Assembly: GCA_943789365.1 (NCBI GenBank)
Contig: CALSTV010000001.1
Span: 3,247,343-3,311,342 of the forward strand
Length of the DNA stretch: 64,000 nt
Direction of reading: 5' to 3'
DNA from: an uncultured Flavobacteriaceae bacterium
GTDB lineage: Bacteria; Bacteroidota; Bacteroidia; Flavobacteriales; Flavobacteriaceae
Positions within the stretch are counted from its first letter, which is position 1. Each line of letters starts with the position of its first letter. The notes beneath the pieces were generated by a model. The model was not told where the DNA came from, searched no databases, and saw only the letters and a list, made by a program, of their open reading frames with translations. Made by a program: the position numbers and the translations under genes. Positions 1-8,370 of the stretch are shown here, piece by piece.

Positions 1-264
1 ACATCTGTTCCTCGAAATATTCAAAATAAGGTTTTAATCCCGTCGGATTGTTTAATTTCTTTTTAGCCACTGCAATTAATGCTACTTCCTTTGGGTCTAC
101 AAATTCACTGAGGTCAATTTCATAGCCTTCCTGAAAAAGTTTGATAAAATGCGCTTGAATAGTCATCAAACTAAGTTTGCGTTCCAAAGCGATTTCCTCT
201 GTAGAAAGCCCTTTCAAATGTAGTTTAAAAGTCTCTTTATAGGTGGCTCCTTTGGAAGGTCTGC
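1..264 (-). pseudogene. recQ: Out-of-frame C-terminal part of RecQ (winged HTH tail)
   Basis: Read on the minus strand from the nine-A run at 273-265 to the window edge, one frame stays open and encodes a tail of about 88 residues. It contains the stretches KETFKLHLKGLSTEEIALER and GLKPYFEYFEEQ, with the look of the C-terminal helix-turn-helix tail carried by many Bacteroidota RecQ proteins. It lies in a different frame from the upstream recQ reading frame and has no start of its own, so I read it as the displaced 3' end of recQ. Removing one A, or adding two, in the run would join the frames. The gene continues beyond the window edge, so the true stop is not visible. Confidence 0.75.
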
Positions 265-2066
265 TTTTTTTTTATTTTTGTTTTATCCTTTTGAAAGGCA
301 CTAATTTCTTTAATAAATTGATACCCGAAATCTTCGAATTTTTTTCGTCCCACCCCTTCAATCGCTAAGAAATCTTCATCGGTCATAGGACGCTCTTTTT
401 CCATCTGTTTTAAGGAGGCGTCTGTGAAAACATGGTAGGCAGGAATGTTTTTTTGTTGGGCAATGTTCAAACGTAACAAGCGCAATCTTTCGAACAAGGT
501 ATCTTTGACCTTTTTCTTTTTCGTGACCGTCTTTTCTTTAATTGTTTTTAACTTCGGCGCAATTTTAGTAAAACGTACCTTTTCATTTTCAAACAGTACT
601 TTTTTAGACAATTCGCTAAATTTTAGAGCGTTGTTTTCGTGAAAAGCTATTTCACAATACCCCAAATTGATGGTTTGAATGATGTATTGCTGTAAGTCGC
701 GCCATGAAATATCTTTTATGATTCCGTACGTTTTTAAGTTTTGATAGCCTTTATCATAGATAGCCGAATTTTGTGAGCCTCGTAAAAAGTCGACCAAGGT
801 TCCGATGGGCTCTTGCTCCTTAAGGCGGTATATACCAGAGAGTATTTTTTGGGCCACAATAGTGCCATCAAAGAAGGAGGGAGGGTTTTTACACACATCA
901 CAAGCGCCACAGTCTTCTTCTAGAAACTCTCCAAAATAACTCAATAAGATTTTTCTACGACAGCTCAGCGCTTCAGTATACTGTTGCATACGTTCCAACT
1001 TGGATAGTTGCACCTCTTTATTTCCAGAATTTTCGGCGAATTTTTGTAACTGAATTACGTCGGCATAGCTATAAAACAAAATAGTTTCTGCTTGCAGTCC
1101 ATCACGACCAGATCGTCCAATTTCCTGATAGTAACCTTCCATATTTTTTGGAAGGTTGTAATGAATGACCCATCGCACGTTCGACTTGTCAATACCCATA
1201 CCAAACGCTATGGTTGCACATACAATGGTGCTTTTGTCATAAATAAAATCTTCTTGAATTTTCGAGCGCTCCTCATGTGGCAAGCCAGCATGGTACGCCT
1301 TAGCTTTAAAACCTTGTTTTTCCAATCTTGCAGCTACCTGTTCGGTGGCTTTTCTACTCAAACAATAGATGATACCAGCACTGTTTGGTCTTTCCTCAAT
1401 AAACTGAACAATCTGAGAAATTCGATCCTGTGCTGCTCTTACTTCTAAAAAAATATTAGGTCGGTCAAAAGAAGCAATATGTCGGCTTGCCTTAGGAATG
1501 TTCAACTGTTTGACAATATCTTCGCGTGTAGCTTTGTCTGCTGTGGCGGTTAGAGCAATTATTGGCGTATTAGGAAGTCTTTTCTTTAAAAAACCGAGTT
1601 GGGTATAGGCAGGTCTAAAATCGTGGCCCCATGAAGAAATACAATGCGCTTCATCTATTGCAATTAAACTTATAGTGATTTGTGCTAGGAGGTTTTCGAA
1701 TAGGGCTAAACTCTCTGGTGCTAAATAGAGTAATTTTACTTCGCCATTAGCTATTTTCCCAAGAATGCTTTGATTTTCTGTTTGGGTTTGACTACTGTTT
1801 AAATAGGCTGCTGGAATTCCATTGGCATTCATACCATCAACTTGATCTTTCATTAGGGCTATTAAGGGAGAAATCACTAGGGTTACCCCTTTTAGTAGTA
1901 GCGCCGGTAATTGAAAGCAAATTGATTTTCCACCTCCGGTAGGCATAATGACCAAATTGTCATTCCCATCAAGAATAGACTTTATAATGGTTTCTTGTAA
2001 GGGCCTAAATTTTTCGTATCCAAAATAGTCCTTTAGGGTCTTGTGAATAGTATTGTTTGTTTTCAT
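237..2066 (-). CDS. recQ: ATP-dependent DNA helicase RecQ (C-terminus frameshifted)
   Basis: RecQ is a 3'-5' DNA helicase acting in recombination and stalled-fork repair. Visible are the Walker A motif MPTGGGKS at residues 41-48, the DEAH box at 138-141, the aromatic-rich loop SSWGHDFRP just after it, motif VI QEIGRSGRDG near 314-323, and the zinc-binding cysteines at about 369, 386, 389 and 392. An HRDC domain follows near 520-595. The frame closes after 609 residues with an unlikely tail, whereas flavobacterial RecQ proteins are normally over 700 residues. The missing part continues in another frame after a nine-A run at 273-265. The protein may end shortened, may be restored by slippage, or the run may be a sequencing error. 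The helicase core and HRDC are intact in every case. Confidence 0.93.
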   Translation of the reverse strand: MKTNNTIHKTLKDYFGYEKFRPLQETIIKSILDGNDNLVIMPTGGGKSICFQLPALLLKGVTLVISPLIALMKDQVDGMNANGIPAAYLNSSQTQTENQSILGKIANGEVKLLYLAPESLALFENLLAQITISLIAIDEAHCISSWGHDFRPAYTQLGFLKKRLPNTPIIALTATADKATREDIVKQLNIPKASRHIASFDRPNIFLEVRAAQDRISQIVQFIEERPNSAGIIYCLSRKATEQVAARLEKQGFKAKAYHAGLPHEERSKIQEDFIYDKSTIVCATIAFGMGIDKSNVRWVIHYNLPKNMEGYYQEIGRSGRDGLQAETILFYSYADVIQLQKFAENSGNKEVQLSKLERMQQYTEALSCRRKILLSYFGEFLEEDCGACDVCKNPPSFFDGTIVAQKILSGIYRLKEQEPIGTLVDFLRGSQNSAIYDKGYQNLKTYGIIKDISWRDLQQYIIQTINLGYCEIAFHENNALKFSELSKKVLFENEKVRFTKIAPKLKTIKEKTVTKKKKVKDTLFERLRLLRLNIAQQKNIPAYHVFTDASLKQMEKERPMTDEDFLAIEGVGRKKFEDFGYQFIKEISAFQKDKTKIKKKQTFQRSHL

Positions 2067-2102
2067 AGCCTATATGCGTGTTTAATAAAGCAGCTTTTTA
2101 AC

Positions 2103-2110
2103 CAAAGATA
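2103..2110 (-). promoter_or_regulatory. Possible -7 box for recQ
   Basis: On the minus strand this reads TATCTTTG, an exact match to the Bacteroidota -7 consensus TAnnTTTG. It would place transcription start roughly 30 bases before the recQ ATG. I see no well-spaced TTG -33 element, so the call rests on the -7 box alone. Confidence 0.4.
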
Positions 2111-2237
2111 CAGGAAAGAATAATAGAATGGTATGTTTTGTATTGTAGAATGCCATGTTTTGGGTGGTTATGCTAGGCAGTATAAGGTTATATTTTATAA
2201 TTGTAGCGACAATAGATTATGTATTGGTAGTACCGTG

Positions 2238-2795
2238 TTATAGCTTCCATTTAATCCCACATCCCATGCTTGGTAGTTGATTCTCTAGAGATGGTCCGCC
2301 TGCAATAAGTATGTCAATTGCGGCTTGTAATTCATTTCCCGAAACAGGAATGTCGTTTCCTGGGCTTGAAGCATCCAAACGACCGTGGTACACTTCTTTT
2401 AGATTTTGGTCGTAGAGAAAAATATCAGGAGTACAAGTTGCATCATATGCTTTGGCTATCTCTTGAGTTTCGTCAAAAAGGTAGGGGAAAGGGTAGTTTT
2501 CTTTAAGAGCAACTTCTTTCATTTTGTCAGGTGCATCCTGTGGGTATTTTTCAATATCGTTGCTAGAAATCGCAATAAATCGGATGCCTTTGTTGTAATT
2601 GTGATTTGCCAGGGCAATGAGAATTTCATTTACATGAATTACGAAAGGGCAGTGGTTGCATATAAATAAGACAACGGTTCCTTGTGTTCCTTTTAATGCA
2701 TCCAAATTATTCATTTCACCTGTTACAACATTAGGTAAACTAAATGGAATTGCTTTCTTTCCAAGCTGTGCTTCATTAGATGTCGTTAATGCCAT
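2238..2795 (-). CDS. Thioredoxin-fold / AhpC-TSA-like redox protein
   Basis: This 185-residue protein has the layout of the redoxin/AhpC-TSA family: an N-terminal strand region, then VVLFICNHCPFV with a CxxC-like pair (Cys46, Cys49), and a later cis-proline-type motif CTPD near residue 117. It lacks an obvious signal peptide, so it probably acts in the cytoplasm as a thiol-dependent reductase or peroxidase; the exact substrate cannot be told. It is encoded downstream of aroB on the same strand, 378 bases away. That gap is mostly filled by an octanucleotide array, and no TAnnTTTG promoter box is visible between the array and the ATG. Transcription must therefore start in or beyond the array, or read through from aroB. 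Confidence 0.85.
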   Translation of the reverse strand: MALTTSNEAQLGKKAIPFSLPNVVTGEMNNLDALKGTQGTVVLFICNHCPFVIHVNEILIALANHNYNKGIRFIAISSNDIEKYPQDAPDKMKEVALKENYPFPYLFDETQEIAKAYDATCTPDIFLYDQNLKEVYHGRLDASSPGNDIPVSGNELQAAIDILIAGGPSLENQLPSMGCGIKWKL

Positions 2796-2823
2796 ATGAT
2801 TGGTTTTTTTTCTTCTGGCCTGT

Positions 2824-2836
2824 CCGCCTATGGCGG
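2824..2836. repeat. Small perfect inverted repeat CCGCC-TAT-GGCGG
   Basis: A five-base GC-rich stem around a three-base loop in otherwise AT-rich DNA, directly at the edge of the octanucleotide array and 28 bases upstream of the redox gene start. It could be a small hairpin in the leader of that gene or a remnant of a dispersed palindromic repeat. It has no T-tract, so it is not an intrinsic terminator. Confidence 0.45.
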
Positions 2837-2843
2837 GTCTGCT

Positions 2844-3117
2844 GGTTTTTTGGTTCTTTGGTTTTCTGGTTTTCTGGTTTTTTGGTTCTTTGGTTTTTTG
2901 GTTCTGGTTCTGGTTCTGGTTCTTTGGTTCTTTGGTTCTTTGGTTCTTTGGTTTTTTGGTTTTTTGGTTTTTTGGTTCTTTGGTTTTTTGGTTCTTTGGT
3001 TTTTTGGTTTTCTGGTTTTTTGGTTCTTTGGTTTTTTGGTTTTCTGGTTTTTTGGTTCTTTGGTTTTTTGGTTTTTTGGTTTTTTGGTTTTCTGGTTTTC
3101 TGGTTCTTTGGTTTTCT
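2844..3117. repeat. Octanucleotide tandem array, 35 units, A-free on the plus strand
   Basis: The array is built from 32 eight-base units of three kinds (GGTTTTTT, GGTTCTTT, GGTTTTCT) and three consecutive six-base units GGTTCT, 274 bases in all. The plus strand carries no A between 2831 and 3117. Because the unit length is not a multiple of three, open frames run through it in all three plus-strand frames; these are artefacts, not genes. It sits between the aroB stop and the start of the redox gene (both minus strand), where slippage could alter the leader length or promoter spacing of the redox gene. Confidence 0.95.
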
Positions 3118-3173
3118 AATCTATTAGCTGCTTTCCTAGTGTTATGAGTTCCTACGAGTTTAACGAACCAACT

Positions 3174-4241
3174 TTAGGACAAATAGTAATTTAAAGATTC
3201 GATGATAAGATCATTGGATACTTTACAATCTATTTCACAGGTTTCAAGTGCCGACAGTAAGACAAAGTTTACTTCTCCGTTTACATTTTTTTTGTCGTGT
3301 TTTAAAAGATCGAGAACTGCAGGGTAGTCTTCTTTAAGAATTGGTACCTTTCCAAAAATAGTTATAATGGCATTTTTGATATTTTCTAATGTTTCTTTTG
3401 GGAAATTAAATAGTTTTGTAGACAGGTATGTCTCAGTGATCATTCCCAAAGCAATGGCTTCCCCATGACTTAACGTTTCTTTGTGCTCCGACTCTAAAAA
3501 GTAAGATTCTACCGCATGACCAATGGTATGTCCAAAATTTAAGATTTTTCTTAGATTTGCTTCCAATCGGTCTTCTAAAACAACTTCGTTTTTAATTTCA
3601 ATAGAACGGTGCAAAAGGAAATCTATATTCTCCAGTCCATTGTTTTTAATTTTTTCCCATAAACGCACATCGTAGGTTAGACCGTATTTAATAATTTCGG
3701 CAGTACCAGAAATCATTTCTCTAGGAGTTACGGTTTTTAAATATTCAGGGTCGATAAGCACCATTTCAGGGTCAGAGAAAAGACCAATTTGATTTTTTAA
3801 TACACCAAGGTCAACTCCAGTTTTCCCTCCCACAGAAGCATCAACCATGCTCAACAGTGTAGTTGGTATGTTGATAAATGTGATACCTCGCTTATAGGCC
3901 GATCCAACAAAACCACCCATGTCGGTTATCACACCACCACCAAGATTAAACAATAAACTCTTTCTATCTGCCCCTAATTCTGTCAAAACATTCCATAAGT
4001 CAACACAAGTTGTTAGGTTTTTGTTCACTTCTCCAGATTCGATTTCAACAATTTCGATCGTTGCCGTTGTTTCAATAGAGGCCATAAATTTTGGCAAACA
4101 AGCATCAATGGTATTTTCATCTACCAAAATAAAAATGGTAGAAGGAATATTGTTTTTTAAATAGGCATTCAAAGCTTTATATGAAGCTTCTTTAAAATGT
4201 ACGGGGTAACTTGTGGATTGAATTGTTTGCATACGTGTCAT
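3174..4241 (-). CDS. aroB: 3-dehydroquinate synthase
   Basis: AroB converts DAHP to 3-dehydroquinate, the second step of the shikimate pathway, using NAD and a divalent metal. The NAD-binding run NLGGGVITDMGGF lies near residues 99-111, followed by the lysine-rich active-site segment ASVGGKTGVDL (135-145). The metal ligands fit Glu182 in SGTAEIIKYG, His242 in NFGHTIGHAVES and His259 in LSHGEAIALG. Length (355 aa) is normal. Two ATGs are possible, at 4241 and 4232. The -7 box at 4252-4259 would leave only about five bases before the first, so the shorter form starting MQTIQ may be the real one. aroE, another pathway gene, lies at 62 kb and is not linked. Confidence 0.96.
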   Translation of the reverse strand: MTRMQTIQSTSYPVHFKEASYKALNAYLKNNIPSTIFILVDENTIDACLPKFMASIETTATIEIVEIESGEVNKNLTTCVDLWNVLTELGADRKSLLFNLGGGVITDMGGFVGSAYKRGITFINIPTTLLSMVDASVGGKTGVDLGVLKNQIGLFSDPEMVLIDPEYLKTVTPREMISGTAEIIKYGLTYDVRLWEKIKNNGLENIDFLLHRSIEIKNEVVLEDRLEANLRKILNFGHTIGHAVESYFLESEHKETLSHGEAIALGMITETYLSTKLFNFPKETLENIKNAIITIFGKVPILKEDYPAVLDLLKHDKKNVNGEVNFVLLSALETCEIDCKVSNDLIIESLNYYLS

Positions 4242-4251
4242 TATAAAAATG

Positions 4252-4259
4252 CAAATTTA
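4252..4259 (-). promoter_or_regulatory. -7 promoter box for aroB
   Basis: The minus strand reads TAAATTTG, an exact TAnnTTTG match. Transcription would start around 4246, making the internal ATG at 4232 the better-spaced start. No clear -33 TTG is seen at the usual distance. Confidence 0.45.
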
Positions 4260-4483
4260 ATGGTAAAAAAAGGATCTATAAACATTATTTTAGTGTTTTT
4301 TTTAAGCTTTTTAATAATTTTACTTCACAAAGTATAAGTATTTACTATTAGTACTTAGATATACTTTGAATATTATCTCCCCCCAAAATAGCTTTTTGAT
4401 TAAATTACTCCCCCCGGTCTATAATGTAGTAGGTTTACTGTGTTATGGGAAATTAAAATATTTATTAAAAATAGTAAGCCTAT

Positions 4484-5722
4484 ATGAGTACAAGAATGAT
4501 CATTTTTATCAGTATACTTTTAGTATTGGACAGTTATGTCTTTTTTGGACTAAGAAATTCCTTCGCTAAAGGAGGAGTACAAATTGTGGTGTTAACTGCC
4601 TATATTGTCGCAGCGCTTTGTAGTTATATGGGCGTTTTTGCACTGACAACCGCCTTCGCAGAGCGTCCTGTCTCAGCTTCTGTTTCTCAGAACTTACTAA
4701 TTGGGTTTGGCTTTTCATTTATGATTTTTAAATTATTGGTGGCGGCTTTTCTAGTTATGGACGATGTAATAAGAATCCTTGTGTTTTTCTACAACCTTCT
4801 GGTTAAATTATTTGTACCTGCAACTGAGGTTTCTTTTGAAAATAGAAGAAAATTCCTTGTCAATATTGGCTTAGGCATAGCCTCGATTCCCTTTGCCTCA
4901 ATGCTATATGGGATTACAAAAGGAAAGTACAATTATAAGGTGAAGGAGTTAAGTTTAAAGTTTCCCAATTTGCCAAAAGCATTTGAAGGTTTTAAGATTG
5001 TTCAAATTTCAGACATTCATGCAGGTAGTTTTGACAGTTTGGAAGCTGTGCAAAGAGGCGTAGATTTGATCAATAAGCAGTCTCCAGATATCGTGTTCTT
5101 TACAGGAGATTTGGTCAACAACGAAGCCGAAGAAGTTGTGCCCTTTATGCATATATTTAAACAGATTTCTTCAGCGTACGGTACCTATTCTATTTTGGGG
5201 AATCACGATTACGGTGATTATAAGAGGTGGCCTTCCAAACTTGCCAAACAAGAAAATTTGAGAACGCTTGAAAAATATCAGGCCGAAATGAATTTTAGAC
5301 TGCTAAAAAATGAACATGTAGTGGTAAAAAAAGGAACAGATGAATTGTCTGTTTTGGGCGTTGAGAATTGGGGAAAACCTCCGTTTGTTACACACGGTGA
5401 TTTAGACAAGGCACTCTCTGGTGTCTCGAAGGATGTCTTTAAGATATTACTTTCTCATGATCCATCGCATTGGGATGAAAAAGTAATTCCCAATAAGACA
5501 AAAATTGATTTGACACTTTCCGGTCATACGCATGGTATGCAGTTTGGTGTTGATATTCCAGGGTTTAAATGGAGTCCTGTAAAATACAAATATCCAAGAT
5601 GGTCTGGTTTATATACCGCCTCGGAACAACATTTATATGTAAATAGAGGTTTTGGCTTTCTTGGTTTTCCTGGGAGAGTTGGGATGTGGCCCGAAATTAC
5701 CTTAATTACGTTGACAACATAG
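4484..5722 (+). CDS. Membrane-anchored metallophosphoesterase (YkuE-like)
   Basis: The first 150 residues contain about four hydrophobic segments (near 5-22, 32-58, 70-92 and 95-112) and a short one near 125-140. A calcineurin-type phosphoesterase domain follows. Its metal-binding motifs are all present: SDIHAG (Asp177, His179), TGDLVNN (Asp209), LGNHDYG (Asn240, His241), LLSHDP, and the final SGHTHGMQ. This layout matches the YkuE-type family of membrane-associated metallophosphatases, whose substrates are mostly unknown and may include phospholipid or envelope phosphodiesters. The gene stands alone between aroB (divergent) and a small unknown gene 33 bases downstream, with which it may be co-transcribed. 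Confidence 0.88.
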   Translation: MSTRMIIFISILLVLDSYVFFGLRNSFAKGGVQIVVLTAYIVAALCSYMGVFALTTAFAERPVSASVSQNLLIGFGFSFMIFKLLVAAFLVMDDVIRILVFFYNLLVKLFVPATEVSFENRRKFLVNIGLGIASIPFASMLYGITKGKYNYKVKELSLKFPNLPKAFEGFKIVQISDIHAGSFDSLEAVQRGVDLINKQSPDIVFFTGDLVNNEAEEVVPFMHIFKQISSAYGTYSILGNHDYGDYKRWPSKLAKQENLRTLEKYQAEMNFRLLKNEHVVVKKGTDELSVLGVENWGKPPFVTHGDLDKALSGVSKDVFKILLSHDPSHWDEKVIPNKTKIDLTLSGHTHGMQFGVDIPGFKWSPVKYKYPRWSGLYTASEQHLYVNRGFGFLGFPGRVGMWPEITLITLTT

Positions 5723-5755
5723 TAGCTTGTTTATATTAATTTAAATTTTAAAATT

Positions 5756-6277
5756 ATGGAAGAAAAATTCAAAATGTGGATGGAGAAATCTTCATCAATT
5801 CTCAAACAGAGAATTAGAGAAAACAAATTCAACGCAGTTGATTTTGAAGAAGAATTACTGGTTAGAGAAGAACTGTATAGAACTACGCAACACAACAAAT
5901 TAGGACCGGAAATTACTAGAAAAACGATCGAAGGTGAGTATCTTGTTGTGGGCTGTAATTCTACCGATGCTGTATCTGGCTATATTGGAGTGCTCACGCT
6001 ATCCAGAGAAGAACATCAAATTAGAGCTTCATGGCTTATTGAAGGGTATAAAGAACAAAACGGATATGGACTTTTGTTTGGAAATATTCTTTGTCTGAAT
6101 TTTAACTATGAATCGGGTATCAATGAATACGACGGGATTGTAGCCTACCATTTTATGACAAATGAATGTATTGGTGGTTTGTGGACGGAGCAAATTAGCG
6201 ATACAATTGGATATGAGATGGGACGTAAATTAGCCTATGTAAAAAAAGACCCCTTAGATTATTTTGGCATAAATTAA
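5756..6277 (+). CDS. Conserved-looking hypothetical protein, 173 aa
   Basis: I do not recognise this protein. It is a soluble-looking, charged protein with no signal peptide or membrane segment. The first 50 residues are helix-rich and lysine/glutamate-rich; residues 60-170 alternate like a beta-rich fold, with repeated segments such as GYIGVLTLSREEHQIRASW and GYGLLFGNILCLNFNYE. It starts 33 bases after the metallophosphoesterase stop, so it may share that transcript. Its coding statistics resemble those of its neighbours, and no other frame competes. Confidence 0.7.
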   Translation: MEEKFKMWMEKSSSILKQRIRENKFNAVDFEEELLVREELYRTTQHNKLGPEITRKTIEGEYLVVGCNSTDAVSGYIGVLTLSREEHQIRASWLIEGYKEQNGYGLLFGNILCLNFNYESGINEYDGIVAYHFMTNECIGGLWTEQISDTIGYEMGRKLAYVKKDPLDYFGIN

Positions 6278-6491
6278 GAACGCCACACAGAAAAGATCAA
6301 TACCCCCCCGATGATCTTCTCTCTTAAAATAAAAATCTGCCTATCAGATTTTAAACTCGATATAAACCTTATTTTTAATTGAGTTCTCTTCAAAAAAAAT
6401 GCTATTTCCCTTTAAATAACTCATTTCTCACTGATATTTTTCCTTTCTAAAAATCGTGTTCTAAATTGTTTTTAGTTTGCGATAAAAAGAG

Positions 6492-6499
6492 TAATTTTG
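6492..6499 (+). promoter_or_regulatory. -7 promoter box for typA
   Basis: TAATTTTG matches TAnnTTTG exactly and lies 18 bases before the typA ATG, implying a very short leader. TTG triplets occur at 6466 and 6477 but neither is at the ideal 17-20 base spacing. The box is absent from the second, truncated typA copy. Confidence 0.5.
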
Positions 6500-6517
6500 C
6501 AATCTTAAAATTTTTGT

Positions 6518-8287
6518 ATGCAAATTAGAAATATCGCTATTATAGCCCATGTCGACCACGGTAAAACTACTTTGGTTGATAAAATTATCGACCAAGCAAA
6601 AGTATTGGACGAAAGAAAAGAAAGAACAGATCTTTTGTTGGATAACAATGACTTGGAACGTGAAAGAGGAATTACGATTCTTTCTAAGAACGTATCAGTA
6701 AATTACAAAGGAACAAAGATCAATGTTATCGATACTCCTGGCCATGCCGATTTTGGTGGGGAAGTAGAACGTGTATTAAAAATGGCTGATGGTGTATTGC
6801 TATTGGTAGATGCCTTTGAAGGTCCTATGCCACAAACGCGTTTTGTTTTAGGGAAAGCCTTAGAACTTGGGTTGACGCCAATTGTAGTTGTGAATAAAGT
6901 TGATAAAGAAAACTGTACGCCTGATATCGTGCATGAAAAAGTTTTTGACTTGATGTTCGCCTTAGAAGCAACTGAAGAGCAATTGGACTTTACAACCATA
7001 TACGGTTCTGCAAAAAACAATTGGATGAGCACCGATTGGCAAAACCAAACAACAGACATTGTACCGCTATTGGATGCTGTATTGGAATCGATTCCAGAAT
7101 CACCATATAACGAAGGAACGCCTCAAATGCAAATTACTTCTTTAGACTTTTCTTCATTTACAGGGAGAATTGCCATAGGACGTATTTTCCGTGGAGATCT
7201 TGAGGTAGGGAAAGACTATATGCTTTGTAAAGCAGATGGCACGACTAAAAAAGTGAGAATAAAAGAATTACACGTATTTGAAGGAATGGGGAAAGCCCAG
7301 GTAGATAAAGTACGTTGTGGAGATATTTGTGCAATAACAGGAATTGATGGTTTTGAAATAGGAGATACTATTGCAGACCTTGAAAATCCTGAAGCTTTGC
7401 CAAGAACAGAAATCGACCAACCTACAATGAGTATGTTGTTTACGATTAACAATTCTCCTTTCTTTGGTAAAGAAGGAAAATTTGTTACTTCTCGTCACTT
7501 ACGTGACAGATTGTTTAAGGAATTGGAAAAGAATTTGGCACTACGTGTTGAAACTACTGATTCTGAAGATAAATTTAATGTATTCGGACGTGGGGTTCTG
7601 CATTTGTCTGTATTGATTGAAACCATGCGTCGTGAAGGCTATGAGCTTCAAGTTGGTCGTCCACAAGTGATTTTTAGAGAAATTGACGGTAAAAAATGTG
7701 AACCTTTTGAAACATTGGTGATTGATGTACCGGAAGATGTGGCTTCAAAAGCTGTGAACTTAGTATCCTTGCGTAAAGGAGATTTAATGGTGATGGAACC
7801 TAAAGGAGACTTACAGCATTTAGAGTTCAACATTCCTTCTAGAGGATTGATTGGATTGAGAAATAAAATTTTAACGGCAACTGCTGGTCAGGCAATTGTA
7901 AATCACAGATTTAGTGAATATGCTCCTTACAAAGGAGACTTTAGTGAAGAAGAGAAGGGAGCTATTGTTTCTGCAGCGGCAGGTAAAGCAACTGCTTATG
8001 CTTTAGACCGTTTACAAGACCGTGGAAAATTCTTTATCGATATCAATGAAGAAATTTATATAGGTCAAGTAATTGGTGAAAACAGCAAGGCAGAAGATAT
8101 GTCTGTAAACCTTATCAAAGGAAAGCAATTGACAAATATGAGAAAATCAGGAACAGATGATGCGATGAAGATTGCGCCAAAAATTGATTTCTCCTTGGAA
8201 GAATGTATGGAATACATCCGAGTAGATGAATACTTAGAGGTAACACCAGAAAGTTTAAGAATGCGTAAAATTACCTTTAAGGGATAA
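6518..8287 (+). CDS. typA: Ribosome-associated GTPase TypA/BipA (full-length copy)
   Basis: TypA/BipA is an EF-G-like translational GTPase involved in 50S subunit assembly and growth under stress. G motifs are clear: AHVDHGKT (10-17), the switch-I run RERGITI, DTPGHADFGG and NKVDKE. The elongation-factor domains and the BipA-specific C-terminal part follow, including HLEFNIPSRGLIGLRN. The length of 589 aa is close to the family norm. A terminator hairpin follows 18 bases after the stop. From codon 169 onward the gene is duplicated without visible change at 24965-26229, so this is the only copy with the GTPase domain. Confidence 0.97.
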   Translation: MQIRNIAIIAHVDHGKTTLVDKIIDQAKVLDERKERTDLLLDNNDLERERGITILSKNVSVNYKGTKINVIDTPGHADFGGEVERVLKMADGVLLLVDAFEGPMPQTRFVLGKALELGLTPIVVVNKVDKENCTPDIVHEKVFDLMFALEATEEQLDFTTIYGSAKNNWMSTDWQNQTTDIVPLLDAVLESIPESPYNEGTPQMQITSLDFSSFTGRIAIGRIFRGDLEVGKDYMLCKADGTTKKVRIKELHVFEGMGKAQVDKVRCGDICAITGIDGFEIGDTIADLENPEALPRTEIDQPTMSMLFTINNSPFFGKEGKFVTSRHLRDRLFKELEKNLALRVETTDSEDKFNVFGRGVLHLSVLIETMRREGYELQVGRPQVIFREIDGKKCEPFETLVIDVPEDVASKAVNLVSLRKGDLMVMEPKGDLQHLEFNIPSRGLIGLRNKILTATAGQAIVNHRFSEYAPYKGDFSEEEKGAIVSAAAGKATAYALDRLQDRGKFFIDINEEIYIGQVIGENSKAEDMSVNLIKGKQLTNMRKSGTDDAMKIAPKIDFSLEECMEYIRVDEYLEVTPESLRMRKITFKG

Positions 8288-8304
8288 TTTCGCTATTACA
8301 TCCT

Positions 8305-8342
8305 AAAAAAATCCATACATATATCGTGTATGGATTTTTTTT
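8305..8342. terminator. Bidirectional intrinsic terminator between typA and rmuC
   Basis: A nine-base perfect stem (ATCCATACA / TGTATGGAT, loop TATATCG) is flanked by an A-run on the left and a T-run of eight on the right. It can therefore end transcription from typA on the plus strand and from rmuC on the minus strand. Confidence 0.9.
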
Positions 8343-8370
8343 GAAGTCAATTCATTACTTAGGCGAAAGG

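Noticed and set aside
2780-3147. Overlapping open frames rich in Phe, Trp, Leu and Gly on the plus strand
   Set aside because: They are products of an octanucleotide repeat that is open in all three frames; no conserved protein features.
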